A stretch of DNA of 64,000 bases from Welwitschia mirabilis (GCA_051453625.1 JBOZIK010000001.1:79238459-79302458); one strand, 5' to 3'. Positions 31,478 through 42,702 are shown, numbered from the stretch's first letter. Translations and numbers: made by a program. The notes: generated by a model not told the origin, from the sequence alone.

Positions 31478-33729
31478 ACATGATATCATGGGAAAAGACG
31501 GTTGGCGCAGGGCAGGGTGGCTCGGTGTGCAGGAGACCGCAGATGGCACCGACACTATAAAGTGCACAAGAACGATGCAGTGCACGAATGGTGAGAAGAA
31601 GAGAAGGAGGACTAAGGCAGATGGTCTGCAGGTAGTTATTGACGAGGCACCTGTGTGAGAAAGACACAAGGCTGATAGTATGGTGCACCCTGATGGAAGG
31701 GGGGGAAGGGGCCTATAATAATAACGTTAGGGAGGAAAGCTCACTACTGTCCACTAAATTATTTTTGTGGAATGATTCATTCATTTAGCCATAAGTTATT
31801 AGGGGAGGGGAGTCTTAATTTATTAGAAACTTATTTGAGCTCATAGAAATACATATATCTTATTGTAATTAACCCTTTACTTGCAAGAATCTGGCACAAA
31901 TCTTATACCTAGGGTACTTTGATCTCATAAACTTGTAATAATCATTTTGTTAATTAAGTCATCATGTTATAGTTTAGTATAATATTACAGAGGATAACAA
32001 ATAACTATGCTTTTAAACTGAGGTTTGAAAATAAGCTATCTAATAGTTATATAAAGATGTAATTACCAATATACTATTTGCCAAACGAAGAAACTTTAAC
32101 ACATAAGAATCCTCAAATTTCTTGAACAAACAAATCCTTTTTTATTATTTCCAACTATTCAAGTATAAACTGATCTCAAGTTAACAATTAATACAAAACT
32201 CCAGAACACATATGTTCCTAAGTCAAATCCCATGTAACAACATAAGAAAAGTATTAACATCATACTAGTAAGTAATATAAACTTAAAAATCACAAAGACT
32301 CTTAATAGTAACATCCAGTAAAGAAGGAGAAGTAGTCAAATAAGATCTAGTTTTGCATTGCATTATCATCTCAATCATGCATCCCAGTAGCATCAGTTCT
32401 TGCACATGCAAGTATGGTATGAGAACTGCTATCTAACATAGTTCCCAGTGTGGCCTCAAGCAAATGAGTGGCTAGGCAAGGATCCCCAAGTCAAGATATA
32501 AACCAAGTTATAAGAGACATAACTATGACCACTTATCAATTAAATTTATCTTCTTTAATGTTGTCTTATAACATTTACAAGTAAGCCAATTGCACACAAC
32601 CAGGAGGGACAAGATTATCATAATTGTGCACATAACTTTTACTTTCTTCCTAGAGGTTTGGTCCTATGGTCATGGGACTTATAACAAAGAGTTACACCCT
32701 CTAAGATTCAAACAACTGGTTACCTCGGCTAGAATTTAACTTTTTTTACTTAATATCAACGTTAATGGTCAACAAGATGATCACATGCAAGAGTTGCAAG
32801 GCTAGTCAATGAGAGTTAATCATGAACAATTACCAACAAGATGGCTCAAGGTTCATAAGGTCTTCACAAATGACTTACATGAGACATAGACTCTACACAT
32901 CTTATAGAAGACTCTCACAAGATAACATTAAGAGACTGTAGGATTTTCATGAAAATAGTAACACATACATGACAATGTAGAACATGTGGTAATCATATGA
33001 GGTTCAAACAAAATACTAATACATGAAATAATTTCAAATCATGCAAGAAGATACAAGTATTTCCAAAAAAGGTTGAGGACCACACCTCATCTTAGCTAAA
33101 TTCCTAGTACTCCTAGTTGAATCCAAGCTTCACATGATCACAATTGTAAGGTATATGACTCTAGTGACTAAGGGACTCAGGTATTTATAACATAGGACTA
33201 ATAGTAGGACTAACAATAAAGCTTAACTTCAACAGAAAGTTTAGATTCCCTTAATCCATCCTTTTCAAGCCTAACCACTGGATGTGAACAATAGTATAAC
33301 AATTCCTCATAAATAAATTAAAATGCATAAGATAATTTACAAAATTAATTACTTTAGATCACAAAACATTGCTATTGCATGGATAAATATAATTAAAAAG
33401 AAAACTACATCAAAGCTGTAGTTAGTTCCCAATATAAGTCAACTAATCCAAATTTAAACTTGCATTAATATAAAATCATGCATAAGTAATATTAAATTTC
33501 ATAGTTAACCAAATCTTTCAACCAATTAACTAAACATACTAACTGTAGTTAATCTTTTATTAAGTTCCAAGTAATATCATGCTAGCACAAGTTTAAAACT
33601 ATTACTTTTATCATTATTTTCTAACAATCAGAAATAGACTATTTATTTTTATTAGTTTTCAAAAATTAAATTAACTATCTAATAAAATAAGAAGATTTTC
33701 TAACCTTAAGGTAAAATCTAAACGTGATA

Positions 33730-33734
33730 GTGCT
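33730..33734. repeat. Target-site duplication GTGCT (right)
   Basis: Matches 20058-20062. Confidence 0.88.
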
Positions 33735-34611
33735 ATAAGAGATGACTAGAATAATGTTATAAGAAAAAAAATACTTAAGAGATTTTTGGCTAAATCTCTC
33801 AATACATTTTATTATATATCCAATTGAGCCTTCTTATATCTGATACTACCAAAACACCCTATGAGATTTGGAAAGGAAAAGACCAAATGTATCTTATTTT
33901 AAAATATTTGGTAATAAATGCTATATTCTAAAAAATAATGATAAGACAAAAAAGTTTGATTTAAAGTCATCAAAAAGGCTTTTTTTAAGATATTCTGAAA
34001 TAAGCAAAGCCTACTAAGTGTTTAGCCAAAACTTGGGTAAAGTTAAGGAATGTGTTCATGTTAGAATAAATGAAAGTAATTACGAGAGTGATAATGGAGA
34101 TAAAGGAATGTAGTTAATTTCTAAAATAATTCAATCAAATGCTCAAACCTCTACTTCATCATCTTCCTCTCCTCTTATCTCTCGTAAGAAAATTTTAACA
34201 TCTAAGGAGATAATTATTTCTAAGGATATATCCAAAAAATCAATGGTTAGTGATGTATATGATAAGGTAATACTAGGAATTTAATTTGTGAAAATGTTTG
34301 TTTTGTTTCCACCTTAGAATCTAATCTTTTGAAGAAGCTAAATTAGATGAATGTTGGCTTAATGCTATGAAAGAAGAACTTGACAAATTTAAGAAAAGTG
34401 ATGTATGGGAGCTTGTCCTTAAGCAAAGTGTTCATAATATTATAAGTATCAAATGGTCTTTAAAAATAAACTAATAAAAACTCTCAGGTAATAAGGAATA
34501 GAGTAAGGTTGATGGAACAAGATTACATTCAAATGGAAGGCATTAATTTTGAATAAACTTTTTCATTAATTGCTAGAATAGAGTTAATTTCTATTTTTCT
34601 TACTTTATCTT
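33735..34611 (+). pseudogene. Host SIRE/Maximus-like copia: integrase C-terminus to RT start
   Basis: Continuation of the host pol. Plus-strand motifs in order: a YELW-GRKPN-SY-ILNT-D pattern (TL*DLERKRPNVSYFKIFGNK, YILKNNDKTKKFDLKSSK near 33850-33960), LRYSEISKAY, a Ser-rich linker (SSSSSPLIS), then RT N-terminus EEAKLDECWLNAMKEELDKF, KKSDVWELV and IARIELIS (34330-34590). It stops at 34611, where the minus-strand copia LTR starts. RT resumes at 49443, and removing the insertion and one target-site copy puts the RT halves back in one frame. Stops are present. Confidence 0.85.
34607..34611. repeat. Target-site duplication ATCTT (left)
   Basis: Pairs with ATCCT at 49438-49442 (4 of 5 identical, one C/T change). 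The RT frame is restored when one copy is removed. Confidence 0.65.
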
Positions 34612-35268
34612 TGAGTACTGATTGAACTCAAAGAGAAGGGATGAATAAGTTCCACCAAATAAAATTTAAACTAATAACAAAATGGAAATGCACAATTTCA
34701 ACCTAGGTACATCCACACATAGAGGATAGCTTCTACTCACCTCTGGATATTTTTGATCTATACAAAATAGTGTTTTTCAATCTTATAATAAATAAGAGTC
34801 TCCTTATAAGATATCACTCTCTTTTCCTTAAGAGAATAACGGTTTTCATAAGTGCATCATGAACCTTTACAATAGTGATAGTCTCCTCACAAGGCAACAC
34901 TCTCTCCATTACAAGCAAATAATGGTTTTTTTGTTCATTAATAACCTTACATCAAACAAGTGTCTAAAAGCATATCAAATGCACACCCCTATAAGGATTG
35001 CCTTACAAGGTATTTAATTTAAAAAATTAGAATTTACAATGATATTTAATAATAAGATAGTCCATAATGTAAACCAAAGTATAACACAACAACAAGTCTA
35101 AAGATATTACTTTAATGAAGATTTAAGCTCCTTGATGTTATTGTGGTCAACATGAGTATGAATGAAGAATGACAACAATGAAGATCCAAGAGAGAATGAT
35201 GTTAGCAATAGTAGCTTCTTAATAATGAATCCTTTGATTTCTTTGTCAGAGATTTCCTTCACTCATGC

Positions 35269-36076
35269 NNNNNNNNNNNNNNNNNNNNNNNNNNNNNNNN
35301 NNNNNNNNNNNNNNNNNNNNNNNNNNNNNNNNNNNNNNNNNNNNNNNNNNNNNNNNNNNNNNNNNNNNNNNNNNNNNNNNNNNNNNNNNNNNNNNNNNNN
35401 NNNNNNNNNNNNNNNNNNNNNNNNNNNNNNNNNNNNNNNNNNNNNNNNNNNNNNNNNNNNNNNNNNNNNNNNNNNNNNNNNNNNNNNNNNNNNNNNNNNN
35501 NNNNNNNNNNNNNNNNNNNNNNNNNNNNNNNNNNNNNNNNNNNNNNNNNNNNNNNNNNNNNNNNNNNNNNNNNNNNNNNNNNNNNNNNNNNNNNNNNNNN
35601 NNNNNNNNNNNNNNNNNNNNNNNNNNNNNNNNNNNNNNNNNNNNNNNNNNNNNNNNNNNNNNNNNNNNNNNNNNNNNNNNNNNNNNNNNNNNNNNNNNNN
35701 NNNNNNNNNNNNNNNNNNNNNNNNNNNNNNNNNNNNNNNNNNNNNNNNNNNNNNNNNNNNNNNNNNNNNNNNNNNNNNNNNNNNNNNNNNNNNNNNNNNN
35801 NNNNNNNNNNNNNNNNNNNNNNNNNNNNNNNNNNNNNNNNNNNNNNNNNNNNNNNNNNNNNNNNNNNNNNNNNNNNNNNNNNNNNNNNNNNNNNNNNNNN
35901 NNNNNNNNNNNNNNNNNNNNNNNNNNNNNNNNNNNNNNNNNNNNNNNNNNNNNNNNNNNNNNNNNNNNNNNNNNNNNNNNNNNNNNNNNNNNNNNNNNNN
36001 NNNNNNNNNNNNNNNNNNNNNNNNNNNNNNNNNNNNNNNNNNNNNNNNNNNNNNNNNNNNNNNNNNNNNNNNNNNN
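35269..36076. other. Assembly gap (808 N)
   Basis: Lies in the 3' LTR. From the partner LTR (48638-49060) only about 420 bp are expected here. Confidence 0.98.
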
Positions 36077-36342
36077 ATTAAATTAACTCTATTACTTATT
36101 TTACCTCAATATAGATGTCTTCAATTATATAGACATATTCATCTATGTCAAGTTAAACTTTTAGCTTAGTCATCTTGAATACAATAGTTGTCTTTTAGCC
36201 TATGATTTAAATTTTAGTACATATGAGACATCTTTAACTTTTCAAATGTCTATAATCAAAACAAATTCAATTTCTTCAATGTCTTTAAATAATTGATTTT
36301 GCAATTTTAGCATCTAATCCTTTTCATGAGATATTATCTTTA

Positions 36343-36347
36343 AAGAT
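36343..36347. repeat. Target-site duplication AAGAT (left)
   Basis: Exact match to 42603-42607. The partner LTR shows a single AAAGAT at 49324-49329. Confidence 0.88.
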
Positions 36348-36645
36348 TGAAGGAGTTTTGGCTCCTTTGGTTATATATTTTCACTAATTCTTATTTGGTT
36401 GTAATAAAGTGTAATCTAGACTTGATAGGATTAAAGCTCTAAATTAGGTTTTCTTAAAATAGTATTGTATAAATTATTTTCACATTTTTCTCCTCTTATA
36501 TCTCAATACTTATCTATGTTATTATTAGCCTCACCTCATGTATTTAAGGCATAGCCTTCTTGATTATATAATATATGTAATTTTGTGATATTGTTTTCTT
36601 ATTCTCTCCATTCAAAGAACCACTTTTCTAGGTTTAATTTTGACA
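36348..36645 (+). repeat. 5' LTR of nested copia (298 bp)
   Basis: TGAAGGAGTTTTGG...TTTGACA. It aligns over its whole length with 42305-42602. Confidence 0.9.
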
Positions 36646-36647
36646 TT

Positions 36648-36659
36648 TGGTATCAGATC
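36648..36659 (+). promoter_or_regulatory. Primer binding site (tRNA-iMet type)
   Basis: TGGTATCAGATC, two bases after the 5' LTR. Confidence 0.88.
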
Positions 36660-36699
36660 TTTAGATGAAGATTCTTGACAAACTTGCGTTATCAACGTG

Positions 36700-37640
36700 T
36701 CAAATGGTATAGGCTTCATTCCACTTTAGGTTCCAGTATTCAATGGTGATAGCTATGGATACTAGGCCATTTGGATGAGGACTTTTCTTATTTAGAAAGA
36801 TTTGTGGAATCTCATTATGATAAGCTTCATATATGTGATGGATCGTACTACATTCATAAGATTGAATGATGATTCCAAGAAAAACTTACATGCACAAAGA
36901 AAGGCATATGTGAAAGCTTCATTTGTCATCCAAACTAGGTTAATAGGATAATCTTTTCAAAGATTATTAAGCCTGAGACATCAAAGGAAGCTTGAAAAGC
37001 TTTGGAAGTTTTCTATAAAGGATCTGCCAAAGTTTAAGTTATCAAGCTTCAAATGCTATGGAGATAATTTAAGTCTTTGCAAATGAAAGACTCAGAATTT
37101 ATTGATCAATTTATCAACAAAGTGTAAGAAATCATATATGATCTACATCACAATCTTGATGAATCATAATTATTGTAAAATTCTTGCAAAGTTTGTCTAG
37201 ATGATTTGATCCTATCATCTTTGCAATTGAAAAAGCATGCAATATTTCAAAATTAATCATGGTTAAGCTCATTAGAAGCTTGAAGACATTTAAGCAAAGG
37301 ATCACAAATCACAATAGCAATGCCTCACATGCATTTAACAGTCAAGTAAGTACTCAAAGATTTTCTAAAAATAAAGTTTTTTAGAATTCATCAAGAAATT
37401 CCTCTAGTTTTGAAGGAAATTTCCATGGAAAAGGAGGCTAAAAGAAGAAATTTCAAAGTAGCAATGAAAAAGGCAATAAGTTTTGCACTAATTTTAAGAT
37501 GTCAAATCATGATAAAACACAATGTTTCAAGAAAGCAAAATATTAGAGAGTAAAAAAGAAAAAGAAACTCTTTTGCATGAAAGAAGAATAAGGCCTTAAC
37601 ATATTCTTTATTCAGGAGGAAGTATCGTATTTTTCATGAG
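36700..37640 (+). pseudogene. Copia gag pseudogene (nested element)
   Basis: Plus-strand remains of copia gag. A start region reads VFNGDSYGY-AIWMRTFL, then RDLW-like residues, and later a K-rich part with a degraded zinc region (about 37480-37540). The N-terminal motif resembles the UBN2/DUF4219-type gag start (F-G-NY--W---M---L). Stops and frameshifts are frequent. The gag/protease border cannot be placed exactly. Confidence 0.68.
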
Positions 37641-37659
37641 ATTTCAAGAATGATGCTCA

Positions 37660-38940
37660 TGATGCTTCATATTTCAATAGTGATTGTAGTAACCACATGA
37701 CTAGAAACAAAAGATTTCTCTTATATCTTTATCCCTATGATGGGAAAGTTTTCTTTGGTAATGGAAAGTACGTTACCATTAAAGGTATTAGATCTTTTGC
37801 ATTTCTTTCTAAGTCTAGCAATAGATGTGTGATTTTTGATATTTATTACATACCTACTTTGACTGAAAGTCTTTTAAGTATTGGACAAATGTATTATAAT
37901 GTTATCATGTGTAATTTGGAAAGAATCATTGCACAATCTTGAAGGATAATGAACAAGAAGTTGCTAATTTTCCTATGACATCAAATAAGATGTTTGTACT
38001 TTAGATTCAAAATGATGTGAAATGTTTTTTAGCAACTGAAGATCAAAGTTTTCTTTGGCATGCTCATCTTAGACAGTTGAATTTTCAGATGCTAAATCAT
38101 ATGCATAAGAAAGAATTGTATGTGAAATGCATGACTTAAATCTTTCTAAACATAGCAATTATGAAATTTATGTAATTTCAAACTTACATAGATTACCTTT
38201 TTCACAAAGAGAATAGGTTTCTTTGAATTATCAAGATCTAGTACACATTTACTTTTGTGGACCAATGCAAACCTTAAGTATTAGGAAAAGTAGATATGTG
38301 TTTTTTTATCATTGATGATCATTCTTGAATGACATGAAATTATTTTATACAAAAAAAAAGATCAATATTTTGGCTATTTGAAAGAATTAAAAGCTAAAGT
38401 AGAAACTCATAAAGGTGTTAAACTCAATAAAATCAAATCAAATCAAGAAACAAAATTTTATTCACAAGAATTCAAAGAATTTTGTAAGAAGCATGTATCT
38501 TGCATAAAATGATAACTACTTAGACACCACAACAAAATGATATTATATAATGGAAGAATTAAATATTTCTAAATATGGCAAGATGCATAATGAAGCAAGC
38601 AAAGTTGGACAACAAATTTTGGGCTAAAACTTATTCCACTATAGTCTACATCCAAAATTGCATTCCAACAAAGATGAAAAAAGGAAAGTATTCATATGAA
38701 ATATGGTATGGATGTAAACCTATGATATCATATTTTTGAATTTTTGGTACCCCATGTGTTGTCCATATTCCTATACAATCATGTTAAAAATTAGATGATC
38801 AAGGTGTTTATGGTATTTTTATTGGTTATGAAGATAATATTAAAGGATTTCAAGTTTATGATGTTGAACATAAAAAAGTTATCACACCTAGAGATGTGAA
38901 ATTTTTTGAAAACTTAGTCATTGAGAATTTTCTAAACAAA
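37660..38940 (+). pseudogene. Copia protease, GAG-pre-integrase and integrase pseudogene (nested element)
   Basis: From 37680 the plus strand reads SNHMTRNKR-like residues (the end of the D-SG-S-HMTG protease motif), then GKVFFGNGKYVTIKGIRSF and DIYYIPTLTESLLSIGQM (37697-37942), which is the pre-integrase region. At 38050-38090 there is a WHAHLRQLNFQML-type motif. The integrase core contains YQDLVHIYFCGPMQTLSIRK (about 38230-38290), then a KFYSQEFKEFCKKH part and, near 38780-38920, KLDDQGVYGIFIGYEDN and KKVITPRDVKFFEN. This is the classic copia order. Several stops and a frameshift interrupt it. Confidence 0.85.
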
Positions 38941-40740
38941 GGATAGAGTATGAATGAAATTGATAATAATGTAGAAAATATTCATCCTTCCTTACTTCAC
39001 TCAGTGGAACTTTGGCTAATATCTATATTAACCTAAGGACTCCCTTCATCAGCTTTAAGTATTGGCCTCACATAAAATTGTATTACATAAAATTAATATA
39101 ATAATATAATTCATGTCTTCCAACCTTTAGCAGCAAGTATTAGTTCAACATTGCAGTAGTGTAATCATTCCAACTTAGCACATCCATGGCCACTTAATTT
39201 CAAGAATGTCCATGATGCTCCCTCTAACATCATTCTCCATATAATAGCTCTATCTAGCATTGATTGCATTAATCAAGCACAACCCTCTTCTTCTAATGTG
39301 GGCTTCATAGTTGGGTTAATAGTGAAATCTTATTTAACATGCATAATTTACTTCAGAGAGCTATCTTATTCTTTAACCATTCAAACATAGCATATTACCT
39401 TTAGCAATAAACATAATCAACATTGGTTATAGATTACATATTCTTCTAAAAATGCACCTGACTCAACAATCATCACAAAGATTACTTCTACCACTTCAGA
39501 AAACATAAATTCTTATCCAATGCTATCATATTATTCCTAACACTACAATATCACTCCTGTGTTACCATTATCATTTTTTCATTCATCAAATGAGTCTCTT
39601 CATTACCAATACAACAATTTTATGTGAATTCAAAATCTTCATTAACATATTTATCCATCATAGAGATAACATCTCACTTTAAAATCTCATTATCATGTAT
39701 TTCATTACAATCATGTCATCTTGTTTCTTATCTTTAATGGTGCTTGACAGAGTCAATACACCTATTGTGTCACTAGCTTATCTTACAAGTGTTTCTTATC
39801 TTTAATGGTGCTTGACAGAGTCAATACACCTATTGTGTCACTAGCTTATCTTACAAGTCTTATGTATATTTCATCATGACCATCTTCTTTGAGTTCTTGC
39901 TTCTTCCTCTAAGTAATTATTTCAATCACCAAATAGCAATATTTGCCATTGACATTATCACAAGCTATCTCTGGTATGCCTCCATGTCAAATTATCTTAC
40001 TTTCTGTTATTGACAGTTCATCTACTTATATTGAATGGATTACCTTCTTTAGTGCTAATCAAGTAGCTTCTTCCAACGTTATTATCCCACAATCATGTCA
40101 AAAAATTGGCTTTTAATCCTTAAAATAAGTCTATAATGATGATCATCTAACATGCAATATAGTTATCATAAGCATTGAAGCAGATTACAGGCCTCTATTT
40201 TGTAGGGATCAATCTCATTTTCTAGGATCTAATTCTAGGTGATTATTAAATGTTCCATCTCCTCCATATTATTTAAGCAAATTCATTATTATGTCTATCA
40301 TACCTGCATCTAAATGCTCTTTGAAATATAACACCCAAGAAAAAGGACAAGGTAACCATTACATGTGTGATTCTCTATCCTCATCATCTCATTCCCGTGA
40401 CTTAATAAGCATTATAGTTTCTTCTGCATCTCACTAGTCTCTGTGTTTTGGCATCTTTGTTGATCTTGCCTTGTTCACTATACTAACGTTAGTAATCATA
40501 ACACACAGATTTTTTTTCCTTCAACCCCACTGAGTCATAGCATTGTGTCCCTACCATTGCTTTTAGTCTATGCTATGGATGTATCACAATCATAAATGCC
40601 ATAAGAAATACCATCTTGAATCTTAGATTCTAGATGATAACTTCAGTCATTTAGTTACTAGATAGTAAGTTCACCAAGGATCTTCTTCTTTACAAGATCT
40701 AAATGATCTCATTACACATGAAGAATAGTGTCTTCTTGTA
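38941..40740 (+). other. Very long linker between integrase and RT, unassigned
   Basis: About 1.8 kb separates the integrase end (VITPRDVKFFEN...) from the first RT motif (near 40780). In copia elements this linker is usually only a few hundred bases. The frame at 38941 and the RT start frame are the same, and that frame has fewer stops than I would expect for sequence this AT-rich, with S/H/N/T-rich peptide content. It contains a perfect 68-bp tandem duplication (39723-39858). It may be an expanded linker, an old insertion or a captured fragment; I see no TSD or terminal repeats. Confidence 0.45.
39723..39858. repeat. Perfect 68-bp tandem duplication
   Basis: Two identical head-to-tail copies of a 68-bp unit (39723-39790 and 39791-39858), starting GTTTCTTATC and ending TCTTACAAGT. 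Perfect identity inside heavily decayed sequence means the event is recent, or is an assembly artefact. Confidence 0.92.
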
Positions 40741-40759
40741 GTAATAAAAGGAAACACTG

Positions 40760-42285
40760 ACTAACCAACTTGTTTCACTATAGCAAAGGATGATCCATAA
40801 TGGATTACAACAATGCATATAGAAATCCAATAGATTAAAAAAAACCATACCTAGAATTTGGTTTCACAACCTAATGGTTAAGGTATTACAGTATTGAGGT
40901 GGTGTACAATACTAAATGAGATTAGAATGGAGAGATTACAAATTTTAAAGCTCATCTAGTTACCAAAGAATATCTTCAATAATAAGGTATTGACTTTATT
41001 AAAATCTCTGCTCCTATTTCACGTATTAAAATCATTCGAATATTACTTGCTTTTGTTATCCATCATGAACTTGTTATGCATTAAATGAATGTTGCATCTA
41101 CATTCCTAAATGAGAATTTGGATAAGAAGATGTATGTTGAACAACTAGAAGTATTTACTAAATAATGTAAATAAGGAAAAGTGTACAGACTTCATAAAGC
41201 TTTGCATGATTTGAAATAAGCTCCTCAAGCATGGCTCATTTGAATTAACTCTTTGTTTAAGCATGAAGGCTTTTAACCATTGGTTAATCAACTAATTATC
41301 TATAAATTATAATTTTATGGTGGAATATTCCTCATAGTAAGTCTTTATGTTGATGACTTATTTTACTTTTCAAATTCACAAACTCTTAAAAGGTGGTTTG
41401 TTGAAGTGATGAAAAAAGAATTTGAAATGTTACATTTGGGAGATCTTTATTTCTTTTTTGGTTTTGAAATCACTCAAGCTTATAGGCCAATAACCATTTC
41501 ATAAAGCAATTATGTAATACCTATTTTTAAAAAATTCAATATTCAAAATTGTAATCCATGTTCTACCCCAATGAGTTCTAAAGCCAAAATTTACAAAGTA
41601 GATTCCATCTCCTTACTTAAACCCTCTTGATATCACTCCTTAATGTGTTTCTTAATGTATTTATCCCATACTCAACCTGAAATCCTATTTGCAATTATTT
41701 ATCTATTCTATTTCATGAAATAACTAAGAGAATCCCATTAGAAAGCAGCAAAGCAAGTGCTTCGATACATAAGTCGTAATGTCACTCATTGATTGGTTTA
41801 CTTGAAAACTAATGAAGAATAATTGTATGGTTTCACTAATGCTAATTAGAGAGGTGATTAGAATGATGGTAAATCTACTTTTGAATATTGTTTTATTTAT
41901 AGAAATTACTTAATCTCTTAGAATTCAAAGATGTAAAGATCAGTTTCACTATCAACTGCTAAAGCTAAGTATGTTGCAATGCAAGAGGAAATTACACAAC
42001 TCTTTTTTATTACTTAGACTTATTAATAACCTGGATAGAAAATTAAACATTTTATTAAGATTTTTAGTGATAGAACTAGTGCCATTACCATGGCTAAGAA
42101 TCTAGTACATCATGGGAGAACTAAACACATTCCAATTAGTCACCATCATGTTCGTGATGCTATTTAGAAAGGAGGAGTTGAAATGCTACATGTTTGATTA
42201 AATATCAGGTTGCAAATGTTTTTACCAAGTTTCTAACATGTGAAAAGTTTAAGGATTAATGTTTATTTCTTAACATACATAACCT
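40760..42285 (+). pseudogene. Copia reverse transcriptase and RNase H pseudogene (nested element)
   Basis: RT start: a P-WITTMHIEIQ-IKKNHT-NL pattern (40790-40860). Then a WRDYKFKAHLVTKEYLQ motif, PISRIKIIRILLAF, TFLNENLDKKMYVEQLEVF and LHKALHDLK-APQAW (40950-41240), the catalytic LYVDD with YVDD intact at 41346-41357, and an EMLHLGDLYFFFGFEIT region. RNase H includes YGFTNAN, SLSTAKAKYVAMQEE and TSAITMAKN-VHHGRTKHI (41830-42140). These are Tork/Tar-type copia signatures. More than ten stops and a few frameshifts are present. Confidence 0.87.
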
Positions 42286-42289
42286 CACA

Positions 42290-42304
42290 GTCATGGAAGG
42301 CAAA
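42290..42304 (+). promoter_or_regulatory. Polypurine tract (nested copia)
   Basis: CATGGAAGGCAAA immediately precedes the 3' LTR. It is short and somewhat decayed. Confidence 0.55.
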
Positions 42305-42602
42305 TAAAGAAGTTTTGGCTCCTTCAGTTATATATTTTCACTAATCCTTATTTGGTTATAATAAAGTCTAATCTAGACTTAATAGGATTGAAGCTTCCAA
42401 ATTAGGTTTATTTAAAATAGCATTATATAAATTATTTCCACATGTTTCTCTTTAATTTTTTATTACTTAGCTATGCTATTATTAGCCTCATCACATATAT
42501 TTAAGGCATATCCTTCTTAATTGTATGATATATGTAAATGTGTAATATTCTCTTCTTATTCTCTCCATTCTAAGAAATATTTTTCTGATCTTAATTCCAA
42601 TA
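42305..42602 (+). repeat. 3' LTR of nested copia (298 bp)
   Basis: Starts TAAAGAAG (TG changed to TA) and ends CCAATA (CA changed to TA). It is the same length as the 5' LTR. Confidence 0.88.
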
Positions 42603-42607
42603 AAGAT
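42603..42607. repeat. Target-site duplication AAGAT (right)
   Basis: Exact copy of 36343-36347. The interrupted LTR resumes with CCATCATGAT. Confidence 0.88.
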
Positions 42608-42702
42608 CCATCATGATCTAGTGTCTGTTAAGGTCTGATGTACCTGTAATAACCTATTTAAATGTTTAACAAATGGAATCATTGAAACTAGATTTACCAA
42701 CA
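42608..42702 (-). repeat. 3' LTR of pol-less copia element, remainder
   Basis: Collinear with 49330-49437. It ends ACCAACA and is followed by ATCTTCTCATTTT, whose complement AAAATGAGAAGAT is the polypurine tract. Confidence 0.78.

Larger units (their letters stand above)
20063..33729 (-). mobile_element. Chromovirus (Tekay/Del-like) Ty3/gypsy retrotransposon, both LTRs and TSD present
   Basis: A complete minus-strand element. It has a 3' LTR (20063-24147), PPT (about 24148-24158), chromodomain (about 24210-24290), integrase (24480-25480), RNase H (25640-26120), RT (26120-26880), protease (26880-27600), gag (27700-28466), PBS (28561-28575) and 5' LTR (28579-33729). It is flanked by an exact 5-bp duplication GTGCT (20058-20062 and 33730-33734). 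The target is the integrase of the host copia element. The coding order, the chromodomain and the PPT ACGGGAAGATT fit the Tekay/Del chromovirus branch. The LTRs are very long (4.1 and 5.2 kb) and differ in length because of extra sequence around the gap at 31378. Confidence 0.92.
28579..33729 (-). repeat. 5' LTR of chromovirus (5151 bp incl. 100 N)
   Basis: Starts TGTAATATCCAC and ends ACGTGATA (CA changed to TA). It is about 1.07 kb longer than the partner LTR. The stretch 30730-31377 recurs at about 31960-32636, with an N gap and a GC-richer piece (31478-31740) between. Its GC-richer block at 29280-30260 keeps many CG sites and long accidental open frames on both strands. Confidence 0.88.
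34612..36347 (-). repeat. 3' LTR of pol-less copia element, first part
   Basis: Collinear with 47941-49330. It contains an 808-N gap (35269-36076) where the partner LTR has only about 420 bp, so the gap is over-sized or hides another insertion. It is interrupted at 36347 by the nested copia; the remainder is at 42608-42702. Confidence 0.85.
36348..42602 (+). mobile_element. Nested Ty1/copia retrotransposon (Tork-like), LTRs and TSD present
   Basis: Plus-strand element of 6255 bp with 298-bp LTRs (36348-36645, 42305-42602), a PBS (36648-36659), gag, protease, integrase, a very long linker, RT and RNase H, and a short PPT. It is flanked by AAGAT duplications. It sits inside the LTR of the pol-less copia element, so it is younger than that element. 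Coding regions are broken by stops and frameshifts. Confidence 0.9.

Noticed and set aside
35162-36169. Long apparent ORF (335 codons)
   Set aside because: It is open only because 808 N carry no stops; the real sequence on both sides is LTR.
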